Source: Rhodospirillales bacterium 47_12_T64 | GTDB lineage: Bacteria; Pseudomonadota; Alphaproteobacteria; Kiloniellales; Kiloniellaceae | Direction: 5' to 3' | Assembly (NCBI GenBank): GCA_002162915.1 | Contig: MABB01000075.1 | Coordinates: forward strand, 1-16,009 | DNA length: 16,009 bases | Shown: piece by piece, positions 1 through 9,712 of the stretch | Layout: every line of letters starts with the position of its first letter | Numbering within the stretch: position 1 is the first letter of the stretch | Program-made: the position numbers and the translations under genes | The notes under the pieces: generated by a model | Databases searched by the model: none | What the model was told of the DNA's origin: nothing | Seen by the model: the letters and a program-made list of their open reading frames with translations, nothing else

Positions 1-264
1 CATCGGGAAAGTGTCGTACCTAAACCATAGTTCAAATATTGGAATTTACAAAAAAGAGAATAGCCTGATGGCCGTTGAGGGATGAATCTATCCTGATGAA
101 AATTTGTAAAAACAGATTCTCAAAATCCAAACTCAACCCGACAAACAGTCTTTCGAGGATATTAAATCAAACCGGACCATGGATCGACTTATATTGGGGA
201 AAGAAGGCTATAAAATAATCGAGGCAGGTAACATAACGGTTCACCACAGCCTACGGCGCCTGAG
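1..264. other. Non-coding left flank
   Basis: No convincing gene lies here. All plus-strand frames entering from the left edge stop within the first 85 bases, so at most the last few codons of a plus-strand gene could be present (for example a frame ending at base 30). Minus-strand starts hit stops after a few codons. No tRNA cloverleaf, repeat or T-rich terminator hairpin was recognised downstream of the lipoprotein gene that ends at 265. Confidence 0.5.
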
Positions 265-762
265 TTACCAATTCTGTCTGGAAAGCAACAGGCTACGCAA
301 ACATGTCCGGCTATCCATTGGTCTCACTTGCTCATCTCTGGCTTCAATATACGCCGTTACAGAATCATAGAGCACGAGATCCAAAACACAGCTCTTGGTA
401 CTGTATTGCCAAATCTCAGCCGGGCTTTCACGTCGGATAAGGGATGGATCACCAAGCAAAACGACCAATTGTTGCGCATCGATCCCCAAAAATTTCTCGG
501 GGTCATCGTCGACTTCAGGTTCAAGCGGGGCGATTTCATAACTCAACGCAGCAAGTTCTTCTTCAACGTCTTCTTCTGGCTGCTCTTCTTTTTCGACCTT
601 GTCGTCAGATTTTGCGTTAGCAGAATCATCCACAACTACTGAAACCTGTTCCGTTCCAGTTGTGGGTTGATTTTTGCGCGCAGCGCTACCGCAAGCACTC
701 AAGCCTGTTGCAACCGTCAAGGCGATAAAGAGTTTTAGATAAAACTTTAGATACTGGGGCAT
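265..762 (-). CDS. Small acidic lipoprotein, hypothetical
   Basis: This 165-residue protein begins with a short lysine-containing n-region and a hydrophobic stretch ending in the lipobox LSAC, so Cys24 is the likely lipidation site and the mature protein should sit on a membrane facing the periplasm. Residues about 45-70 form a very acidic, low-complexity linker (VEKEEQPEEDVEEEL). The conserved-looking part is the C-terminal domain, about 90-160, with LLGDPSLIRRE and WQYSTKSCVLDLVLY followed by a second cysteine; Cys125 and Cys154 could form a disulfide. I recall similar 'GxPxxxRxExPAxxWQY' C-termini in alphaproteobacterial hypothetical proteins but know no function. The gene starts 12 bases after the EI24-like gene and is probably co-transcribed with it. 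The Shine-Dalgarno sequence is weak. Confidence is high that it is a real lipoprotein gene, low on any role. Confidence 0.85.
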   Translation of the reverse strand: MPQYLKFYLKLFIALTVATGLSACGSAARKNQPTTGTEQVSVVVDDSANAKSDDKVEKEEQPEEDVEEELAALSYEIAPLEPEVDDDPEKFLGIDAQQLVVLLGDPSLIRRESPAEIWQYSTKSCVLDLVLYDSVTAYIEARDEQVRPMDSRTCLRSLLLSRQNW

Positions 763-774
763 TTGAAAAACTAA

Positions 775-1470
775 TCAAGCAGCGTCGCGACGCGCTCTTT
801 CAAAACGATGTAACATAAAGGCTGTCGCCCAGATCGGCATAACAATATTCAAGATTGGAACGGTCAAAAGAAAAGCAAGCAGGAAGCCTGCGATCATCAC
901 ACGTCCTCGATTTTGTTTGCGAAACTTCTTGGCATCCGCAAGGGCAAAACGACGCTGAGCAACCATTTCAAAGTATTCACGGCCAAGCAAATAGCCGTTA
1001 ACGATGTATATCAAAAAGTATCCAACCACGGGGATAAAATAAAATGGTAGCGCGATAAGATTGACCAGCAGCGTGACACCAACAAAGGAGATTGAGCCCA
1101 CAATAGTCTCAGCCAGAGGAGGTTCACGACCGGGCTCTAGTTCAGGATAGTGTTTTGCTTCAACTGCTCTAGCAATATCTTCTAAAAACAAGGGAATTAT
1201 GATCAACATTACAGAAGGGAATAAGATCAAACTTAAAGCGATAACCAAAACCCACGACAAAGCTTGTGCAGCAGTCCCCAATGCAGATACAAACCAACCA
1301 TCAGATTCAGCCCAATCAACAATCATTGCATCAAAAAAGCTGAAGCCATATCCCGCCAGGCTCCACAAAAGTGCAAAGATCACCAGCGAAGCACCCGCTG
1401 AAATAAAGAAGACTTTGCGGAAAGCCGGATCGCCAGTTTGGCCAAAAGCTTTTGAGAGATCACTGAACAT
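775..1470 (-). CDS. EI24 domain / CysZ-like integral membrane protein
   Basis: This 231-residue protein has four to six hydrophobic segments (about 19-40, 68-94, 124-145, 147-163 and 190-220) and ends in a basic cytoplasmic-looking tail. The segment FIPVVGYFLIYIVNGYLLGREYFE (written here as FIPVVGY at 145-151 and GYLLGREYFE at 159-168) followed by a basic QRR matches what is known of the EI24/CysZ family core. E. coli CysZ takes up sulfate at the inner membrane, but alphaproteobacterial EI24 proteins are mostly uncharacterised and no cysteine-biosynthesis gene lies nearby, so sulfate transport is not claimed. The start ATG has a modest GGAAA-type ribosome-binding site. It is the first gene of a probable two-gene unit with the downstream lipoprotein, and it is divergent from the SCO gene. 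Confidence 0.88.
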   Translation of the reverse strand: MFSDLSKAFGQTGDPAFRKVFFISAGASLVIFALLWSLAGYGFSFFDAMIVDWAESDGWFVSALGTAAQALSWVLVIALSLILFPSVMLIIIPLFLEDIARAVEAKHYPELEPGREPPLAETIVGSISFVGVTLLVNLIALPFYFIPVVGYFLIYIVNGYLLGREYFEMVAQRRFALADAKKFRKQNRGRVMIAGFLLAFLLTVPILNIVMPIWATAFMLHRFERARRDAA

Positions 1471-1799
1471 AGAAATGGTTTCCGTTGCTAGAACACTTCA
1501 GGTTATTGGGTCAGTTTATCGGGGTGAGTAGTGACTGCACGAATTACAGATGCCCGCCCCTTGAATAGTCATCTTTCATTAAGGGGAAAACACGTCTTTT
1601 TCAAGGCTTGATCCCCAGAGAGAGAATTAAAGTTAACCTCAGTAGCAATCCACAGCATACTAAGGACACAAAAATTGTGGGCGATTATGTCGCAAGCTAT
1701 CACGCAACTATGAAGACATCGGGTTATTGTCTTCCTCGTCTCTTATCGCTAAAACTAGCTAGTACTTTTCATTATCGACCTCTTTTACAGGCCCATCTC
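1471..1799. other. Divergent intergenic region (EI24 / SCO)
   Basis: This 329-base gap separates the start of the EI24-like gene (minus) from the start of the SCO gene (plus) and must hold promoters for both. I could not pick a convincing -35/-10 pair. It contains the inverted repeat CCCCTT (1557-1562) with AAGGGG (1581-1586), extendable by AAT/ATT around one bulged G. An overlapping alternative is CCTTGAA (1559-1565) with TTCAAGG (1600-1606). The SCO reading frame is open upstream to a TTG at 1608, but those 64 extra codons do not resemble SCO proteins and are treated as untranslated. Confidence 0.45.
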
Positions 1800-2417
1800 A
1801 TGCCAAAAAGCTTTATTGCGCGTTCTGTCTTTATTCTCTGCCTCGCACTGATTGTCGCGGCGGCTGCGTTTATCGGCATGAGGTATTTCGATCAACCAGC
1901 ATCGAACAAACAAGCAAAAGCACTTATTGGCGGCCCGTTCAAATTGGTTGATCACACAGGCAAAGATGTCAGCGAGAAAGATTTCTTGGGACAATATATG
2001 CTGATTTATTTTGGCTACACCTATTGCCCTGATGTTTGCCCGACCTCTCTTACACTTATGTCCGAAGCAATGGACATCGTCGAAGCAAAAGACCCTGCAC
2101 TTGCCAAGTTGATCACCCCCGTTTTCATTACTGTTGACCCGGAACGTGACACTGTTTCTGCAATGAAAGATTATGTTGAAAATTTCTACCCCACCATGGT
2201 CGGCCTAACAGGCACAACTGAGCAGGTATCCGCTGCAGCAAAAACTTACCGGGTATTTTATCAAAAAGCTGAAACAGAAGACGCCAGTGAATACCTCATG
2301 GATCATTCCTCCATTACCTATTTGATCGGTCCTGACGGTCTCTATTCCAAGCACTATGGTCATGGAACCGGGCCAGATGTAATGGCCGCCTCTATGCTGG
2401 AAATTTTAGCAAAATAA
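1800..2417 (+). CDS. SCO1/SenC-family copper-binding thioredoxin-fold protein
   Basis: SCO proteins deliver copper to, or reduce, the CuA site of cytochrome c oxidase on the periplasmic side of the inner membrane. From the ATG at 1800 the product is 205 residues, the usual family length. An N-terminal uncleaved anchor (about 8-28) is followed by a thioredoxin-like domain. The copper-ligand motif CPDVC gives Cys76 and Cys80, and the conserved distal histidine is His169 in MDHSS. FFGYTYCPDVCP-type context and ITVDPERDT (about 110-118) are also typical. The frame is open further upstream, but a start at 1800 puts the membrane anchor directly at the N-terminus, so it is preferred. The ribosome-binding site is weak. 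No cox genes lie in the window. A metallopeptidase gene follows 58 bases downstream on the same strand. Confidence 0.94.
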   Translation: MPKSFIARSVFILCLALIVAAAAFIGMRYFDQPASNKQAKALIGGPFKLVDHTGKDVSEKDFLGQYMLIYFGYTYCPDVCPTSLTLMSEAMDIVEAKDPALAKLITPVFITVDPERDTVSAMKDYVENFYPTMVGLTGTTEQVSAAAKTYRVFYQKAETEDASEYLMDHSSITYLIGPDGLYSKHYGHGTGPDVMAASMLEILAK

Positions 2418-2475
2418 GTGCCGTAATCGATAAAGGTCACTTGTCGGGATAAAGTTGTCTCGATAACCTCTCCTC

Positions 2476-3198
2476 ATGACAGTACGGCAGCACGCACACA
2501 CATTAGATATAAACGGGCGCAGCATCGGGATTATCATCCAGACGCACCCGACATCTCGTAAATTGTCCCTTAGATTAATGCCTGGGGAAAATGCCGTTAA
2601 AGTGGTAACTCCCACAAACTGTCCGAAACAGGAAGTTTTGGACTTTGTTCATCGGCAAAAAATCTGGATTGCAGAGCGCCTTGATCAGCAACCGGAAAAA
2701 AAGCCCTATCAAAATGGCCAGAGCATTCCCATTTTAGGCAGAGAGCACAGAATTATCCGGATTGATCCTGGGAATTCCGGCAATAAGAGCAGAGGCTCCG
2801 CCTGGTTAGAATCAGAACAACTCTTCATAAAATCTCACCCTGAACACCTGCCCCGCAGGGTTCGAGATTTTTTGCAAAAAGAAGTCCGATACGAAATCAA
2901 TCTTCGTGCGCGAGAAAAAGCATCCGCCATTGATAAAGAGATCGCGACAATACGACTTAAAGACACCACCAGTCGTTGGGGTAGCTGCTCCACCCAGGGT
3001 AATCTCAACTTTTCATGGCGGTTGATTTTTGCCCCGGAACAAGTTCTTGACTATGTCATCGCCCATGAGGTCGCACATCTGGAACATATGAACCACAGCG
3101 CAGCTTTCTGGTCTCTCGTCGACGAGCTTACAAACGCACGACACTGGTCTCAAAAATGGCTAAAGGCCAACGGTTCAGGGTTATTATCCTATAGCTGA
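2476..3198 (+). CDS. YgjP/DUF45-type zinc metallopeptidase (SprT-like)
   Basis: This 240-residue soluble protein carries the zinc-protease signature HEVAH at 197-201, with Glu198 as the predicted catalytic residue and His207 in MNHSAAFW as the likely third zinc ligand. The upstream motif TSRWGSCS (about 165-172) and the N-terminal pattern TSRKLSLRLMPG (about 26-37) are hallmarks of the YgjP-like family, formerly DUF45. No signal peptide is seen, so it is expected to be cytoplasmic. The substrate of this family is not settled. The gene lies 58 bases after the SCO gene and may be co-transcribed with it. It is convergent with the Sel1/PG-binding gene, with only 28 bases between the stops and no obvious bidirectional terminator. 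The start codon ATG has no strong Shine-Dalgarno sequence. Confidence 0.92.
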   Translation: MTVRQHAHTLDINGRSIGIIIQTHPTSRKLSLRLMPGENAVKVVTPTNCPKQEVLDFVHRQKIWIAERLDQQPEKKPYQNGQSIPILGREHRIIRIDPGNSGNKSRGSAWLESEQLFIKSHPEHLPRRVRDFLQKEVRYEINLRAREKASAIDKEIATIRLKDTTSRWGSCSTQGNLNFSWRLIFAPEQVLDYVIAHEVAHLEHMNHSAAFWSLVDELTNARHWSQKWLKANGSGLLSYS

Positions 3199-3226
3199 GC
3201 CAACAGTGTTTATGTCGGATTTACAA

Positions 3227-4720
3227 TTATCGTTCTGAATAAATTTCCAGCTCGAGTATACGAAAATTACCACCATGATTGCCCATGACAAATCCATCAA
3301 AGTTTCCATCTAGCTTCTTATCAGTCACGACAAACAATACTTCATCATCCAGAACAACTTCAATTAAGCTATCGCTATTTCGGCGTAACTCGACATTATG
3401 AGCATCACCAGTTAATGCCTGAGGCAGCTCAATAGAACCAAGTACAGACTGACCATCAAAGGTGGTTCTAAGCAGTTCAATAGAGCTATTCGAGCCAGTC
3501 GTATAAGCCACACGATAGCCATTAATGCGCGATGTCCCTTGGTACACACCAAAAACAAAGCGCCCATTATCGAGTAACCCGTTTAAATTCACCCGGGCAG
3601 AGAAGCTGTTTGCTATGGAAGAAGTATTATAAATTTCTGCATATCCTGTGTATTGATCCAGCTCTTCTCTCTTCTTTGTAGCCTTCGTAAAGATATCAGA
3701 GAAAATACCAACGATTTCTTCAGCGTCACTTTTCTTACCTGTCGATGTCGTCAACCTTGGAACAGGAACAGAGGTATACAGATAATCTCGACTGCTGGCG
3801 CTAAAGCTGCCGGATTCTACGGTCCAGCGAGGATCAAGCGTGTAGTCGCCATCCCGAAAATTATCAAACAGAACCCGGGTCAACCAGGGTCGATCATAGT
3901 CGGCTAAAATAGCCTCTATCCGTTGCTTATATTGAGCTCCGGAAAGTGGTGATACCTGACCATCTCTATTTAATTCGCGAATTTGAGCAAGGAGTGTATC
4001 TTTCCGGTCACTCTCCATGGTTTCATCTTTTTCAACCTCGGCAAAGTTCCGGGAGCGTAAATCTTCCAAAACCTCACGACTAACGAGGCCATCAACCTTA
4101 AGTCCAAAATCACTTTGATAGGACCTGATCGCTCTCAGGGTTCTCTCTCCCGGTAAGCCATCAATTGGACCCGGGTCATAGCCGACATCTCTGAGACGAC
4201 TTTGAAGCTCCCGCTTTTCTTCACGTGAAAGGTCGATAGTTGGACTTGTCTTTATCGGCGTTGATACAGGGTCAGACCAAAGAATAACGGGTTCGACCTG
4301 CTCAGAAGTCTCTATTTCTTCCTGTTCAATTTCTTCTACACTTTCAGCCTGTGCAGGTTGCCATTCGCTTGCGAGTTGCTGGGCACGTGAAATTTGCTGT
4401 GCCGACATGAAGGCCGTCAGCTTGTCTCTTGCTCTTCGTGCTTCTCTATCTCCTTGAGATGCCGCAAGATTAAACCATTTATGGGCTTCAACGTAATCCT
4501 GAGGTGTTCCAAAGCCCTTTGAATAAACATAACCCAGCATAAACTGCGCATCCCGATCACCGGTCATCGCAACGGCTGTAAAATCCCGATACGCACTCGC
4601 GTAATCACGGCTCTCAAACTCTTCCATTGCCTCATCAAAACTAGCTGATTGCGCAATAGAACTGACCACCATGCAGCAACTAAGAATACCAGCACACAAA
4701 ATCTGCTGCACTAACTTCAT
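3227..4720 (-). CDS. Secreted Sel1-repeat and peptidoglycan-binding protein
   Basis: This 497-residue protein starts with a signal peptide (about 1-24, cleavage near SIAQS-A). Residues about 28-100 contain Sel1-type TPR-like repeats (DAQFMLGYVYSKGFGTPQD, then AHKWFNLAASQGD). A glutamate-rich linker (about 125-145) leads to a peptidoglycan-binding domain 1 fold at about 168-222 (LQSRLRDVGYDPGPIDG, TLRAIRSYQSDFGLKVDG). The C-terminal half, from about 282, begins LFDNFRDGDYTLDPRWTVESG and looks like an all-beta, concanavalin/LamG-like or carbohydrate-binding module; this last assignment is inference from pattern only. A scaffold in the periplasmic wall is plausible. The start has a good ribosome-binding site (AAGG, 4728-4731). 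It lies 201 bases downstream of the PBP1A-family gene on the same strand, which suits an envelope role. Confidence 0.88.
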   Translation of the reverse strand: MKLVQQILCAGILSCCMVVSSIAQSASFDEAMEEFESRDYASAYRDFTAVAMTGDRDAQFMLGYVYSKGFGTPQDYVEAHKWFNLAASQGDREARRARDKLTAFMSAQQISRAQQLASEWQPAQAESVEEIEQEEIETSEQVEPVILWSDPVSTPIKTSPTIDLSREEKRELQSRLRDVGYDPGPIDGLPGERTLRAIRSYQSDFGLKVDGLVSREVLEDLRSRNFAEVEKDETMESDRKDTLLAQIRELNRDGQVSPLSGAQYKQRIEAILADYDRPWLTRVLFDNFRDGDYTLDPRWTVESGSFSASSRDYLYTSVPVPRLTTSTGKKSDAEEIVGIFSDIFTKATKKREELDQYTGYAEIYNTSSIANSFSARVNLNGLLDNGRFVFGVYQGTSRINGYRVAYTTGSNSSIELLRTTFDGQSVLGSIELPQALTGDAHNVELRRNSDSLIEVVLDDEVLFVVTDKKLDGNFDGFVMGNHGGNFRILELEIYSER

Positions 4721-4775
4721 TTTTTAACCTTCCCGATTAGGCAACCATACTTTGGCTGCACTCTCCCCCTTCTAC

Positions 4776-4781
4776 AGTATA
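4776..4781 (-). promoter_or_regulatory. Possible -10 box upstream of Sel1/PG-binding gene
   Basis: On the minus strand TATACT lies 55 bases upstream of the start codon. The hexamer 17 bases further upstream (TATTTT) is a poor -35, so this is only a weak promoter candidate; the gene may instead depend on transcription from the PBP gene. Confidence 0.2.
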
Positions 4782-4889
4782 GACATCGGAATTTGACGAA
4801 AATATGCAGCACTTTTTAAGCGGTAAAATTTAAAGAAGATCAACCCGGAGAAAAGCTCAAGCCCTGCCTCAAATTATTCGTTGGCCATA

Positions 4890-4919
4890 GGTATAATTGC
4901 GGCTGGTATAATCTCGGCT
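4890..4919. repeat. Two-copy 15-bp tandem repeat
   Basis: GGTATAATTGCGGCT (4890-4904) is followed directly by GGTATAATCTCGGCT (4905-4919). The units match at 13 of 15 positions, and a further GG begins a third, abandoned unit. It sits just downstream of the PBP stop codon (4922-4924 on the plus numbering). It probably arose by slippage; no function is evident. Confidence 0.7.
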
Positions 4920-4921
4920 GG

Positions 4922-7081
4922 TCACTTAAATTGGCTGTTACCCTTATTTGATGGCAGATAATCAAGATCATTTTTGCTCTGTTCCGTCTTGTTATCATTT
5001 GGGCTCGTATTCTTTCCTGAGCTCAAGCGTCCAAAAAGACTTTCCAGAAACCCTGAAGCTTCCTCAACAACATCCTCAACCACCGTTGGTGATTGCTGGG
5101 GGAGTTCAACAACGGGTTTTCCCTGCTCTAGCTCACGAACAAGATTTCCCCATACCTTTGCAGGAAGAGATCCGCCAGTGACCCCTTTCATCGGGCTGTT
5201 GTTATCATTCCCAAACCAAACACCGGCAACGGTATAGGGCGTATAACCAACAAACAACGCATCCCGGGAATCCTGGGTCGTGCCCGTTTTACCCGCAGCG
5301 GCACGGCCTGTTTGTGCCGCTTTACCCGTTCCCCAGGCCACGGTCGCGCTCATCATGTCGTTGATCATTGCCACGTTGCGTTTCTTCACAACCCGCCCCA
5401 GACCGCTTCCCTTACGTTGGTAAAGCTTGTTTCCTTTTCGATCCTGGATTTGATTAATCCCAAAAGGTGCAACCGCCTGCCCACCATTTGCAAAAACAGC
5501 ATAAGAACCCGTGAGCTCTAATAACGTCACTTCTGACGTACCAAGGGCAATGGAAGGCGAGATGTCCAAGTCGGATTGAATTCCCAGACGGTGGGCCACT
5601 TCAGCAACTTGCTTACGACCCACTTTTTCAGAGACTTGGACGGCAACAGAGTTCATGGAACGGGCAAAGGCATCTCTCAGGGTCACATCGCCATAGTACT
5701 TTCCGTTATAATTTCGCGGCTTCCACTTACCCACCCTAATCGACTTGTCCGTGAAGCGACTATCCGGTCGCAATCCGCTTTCCACTCCTGCAAGAAACAC
5801 AAAAGGCTTAAAGGCTGAACCCGGCTGACGTAGAGCCTGGGTCGCGCGGTTAAACTGACTTGCCCGATAGTCCTTCCCCCCAACCATGGCTGTAACAGCC
5901 CCATAATTGGACATCACGACCACGGCCCCCTGATCTACCTTTCTTTTTTTAGTGTTATCCTTGAGAACTTTTAACAGGTGTTTCTCAGCAAGCCGTTGAT
6001 GCCGTGTATTAAGCGTTGTGTGAACAATAATATCGCCTCTGTAGCCGCCGATATATTCATCAATTTGGCGTAGAACCCAGTCAGTAAAAAAGCGCCCTTG
6101 TCCGTTCGTGTTCCGTTTTAGGGACGGCTTGTTCTTTTTGGCTTTAGCTGCGGATTCTTCAGAGATAAATCGAGCGGCAACCATGGAATCAAGAACAATG
6201 TTTGTACGTGTTTCTGCCTTTGAAGCGCTACTGTTCGGGTTATAACGCGAAGGTGCTTTTAACAGACCAGCGATCAGGGCCGATTCATACAGGCCAATCT
6301 TTCGCGCTGACAGACCGAAATATATTCGTGCCGCCGCATCAACCCCATAAGTTCCTGCTCCGAAATACACCCGGTTCATATAAATCGTGAGTATTTGTTT
6401 CTTGGTGAATTTTTGTTCAAGCCAAATCGCAAGCAGGGCTTCTTGAATTTTTCGCTTCAAGCTTCTCTCTGAACTCAAAAAGAGATTTTTTGCCAATTGC
6501 TGGGTAATCGTTGATCCCCCGTGTGCCATGCGACCAGCCCTTATGTTCACCAACATCGCCCGTGCAATACCGAGAAGGTCAATGCCAAAGTGGTCGTAGA
6601 ACCGCCTGTCTTCGATGGCAATAATCGCTTGAGGCAAGTAAGGAGACATCTCGTCCACCTCGAGAACATCGCCATAAACATCGCCATAACTGGCAAGCCG
6701 GATGCCATCTTCAGACATTAATGTCACAGAGGGTCTGCGCGCAATCTGATCAAGATTTCCAACGTCCGGCAAATCCCAGGCGTACCAACCAATAACCCCG
6801 CCAAGGAGAATTATTCCCCATATCGACAATACCGACATCCAAAGGAACAGTGTTTTGACGAAACCTCTTTTGCGCCCTCCCCTGCTACCTGCAGCCTTAG
6901 CACGCACCGCTTTGCGTGGGGTCGTTGTTTTCCGCTTTTTCGGCATTGCTTTTTTGGCCTTGCTGCCGCCTCTTCCCGCGCTGGTAATCCTACGCTTGGA
7001 ATCTGCTTTCAAGGTCTTAGACCCACGGGAGGTCGTCTTTTTCTTTGATGTCTTCTTGGGTGTTTTTTTATCAGTCGCCAT
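4922..7081 (-). CDS. PBP1A-family bifunctional peptidoglycan glycosyltransferase/transpeptidase
   Basis: This 719-residue class A penicillin-binding protein polymerises lipid II and cross-links glycan strands at the periplasmic face. Order: a highly basic cytoplasmic tail (1-75), a membrane anchor (about 74-98), a GT51 glycosyltransferase domain with EDRRFYDHFGID (catalytic Glu157) and HGGSTITQQLAKN (from 187), then a transpeptidase domain with SAFK (nucleophile Ser422, Lys425), SMN (475-477) and KTGTT (598-602). All key residues are present. The linker between the domains is short, so the inserted OB-like domain of E. coli PBP1a appears absent. The C-terminus (about 665-719) is a polar, probably disordered tail. 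About 30 of the first 76 residues are Lys or Arg, which is unusual. No clear Shine-Dalgarno sequence precedes the ATG. It lies between the gyrB terminator and the Sel1/PG-binding gene. Confidence 0.96.
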   Translation of the reverse strand: MATDKKTPKKTSKKKTTSRGSKTLKADSKRRITSAGRGGSKAKKAMPKKRKTTTPRKAVRAKAAGSRGGRKRGFVKTLFLWMSVLSIWGIILLGGVIGWYAWDLPDVGNLDQIARRPSVTLMSEDGIRLASYGDVYGDVLEVDEMSPYLPQAIIAIEDRRFYDHFGIDLLGIARAMLVNIRAGRMAHGGSTITQQLAKNLFLSSERSLKRKIQEALLAIWLEQKFTKKQILTIYMNRVYFGAGTYGVDAAARIYFGLSARKIGLYESALIAGLLKAPSRYNPNSSASKAETRTNIVLDSMVAARFISEESAAKAKKNKPSLKRNTNGQGRFFTDWVLRQIDEYIGGYRGDIIVHTTLNTRHQRLAEKHLLKVLKDNTKKRKVDQGAVVVMSNYGAVTAMVGGKDYRASQFNRATQALRQPGSAFKPFVFLAGVESGLRPDSRFTDKSIRVGKWKPRNYNGKYYGDVTLRDAFARSMNSVAVQVSEKVGRKQVAEVAHRLGIQSDLDISPSIALGTSEVTLLELTGSYAVFANGGQAVAPFGINQIQDRKGNKLYQRKGSGLGRVVKKRNVAMINDMMSATVAWGTGKAAQTGRAAAGKTGTTQDSRDALFVGYTPYTVAGVWFGNDNNSPMKGVTGGSLPAKVWGNLVRELEQGKPVVELPQQSPTVVEDVVEEASGFLESLFGRLSSGKNTSPNDNKTEQSKNDLDYLPSNKGNSQFK

Positions 7082-7106
7082 AATTCAATTGTTAAACTAT
7101 TCACTT

Positions 7107-7135
7107 TAGACAAGCTATAGGCAGGAACATGTCAA
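7107..7135 (-). promoter_or_regulatory. Possible promoter of the PBP gene
   Basis: On the minus strand a perfect TTGACA (plus 7130-7135) lies about 50 bases upstream of the PBP start and downstream of the gyrB terminator. The hexamer 17 bases away, TGTCTA (7107-7112), is a poor -10. The -35 and its position between terminator and gene support a promoter; the -10 does not. Confidence 0.35.
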
Positions 7136-7163
7136 GAAAGTGACCATATTCTTTTCTATTTAA

Positions 7164-7198
7164 CAGAAAAGGCCGAACCCACAGTGAGTTCGGCCTCT
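7164..7198 (-). terminator. Intrinsic terminator after gyrB
   Basis: On the minus strand the arms GGCCGAAC and GTTCGGCC (plus 7188-7195 and 7171-7178) form a GC-rich 8-bp stem with a 9-base loop. The stem is followed by TTTTCTGTT. It begins about 28 bases after the gyrB stop and closes the dnaN-recF-gyrB unit. Confidence 0.88.
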
Positions 7199-7222
7199 AA
7201 CATTGTTTATTTCAAACAAGAA

Positions 7223-9712
<2,490 letters not shown>

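Noticed and set aside
265..642. Plus-strand open frames opposite the lipoprotein gene (for example 328-642)
   Set aside because: The minus-strand frame has a proper lipobox signal and a plausible folded domain. The plus-strand translations are low-complexity Phe-rich sequence produced by the complement of the acidic linker.
1608..1799. N-terminal extension of the SCO protein from a TTG at 1608
   Set aside because: The 64 extra residues precede the membrane anchor and do not look like SCO sequence. The ATG at 1800 gives a standard 205-residue protein.
4890..4919. CRISPR-like or integration repeat
   Set aside because: There are only two adjacent units with no spacers, no cas genes, integrase or tRNA nearby.
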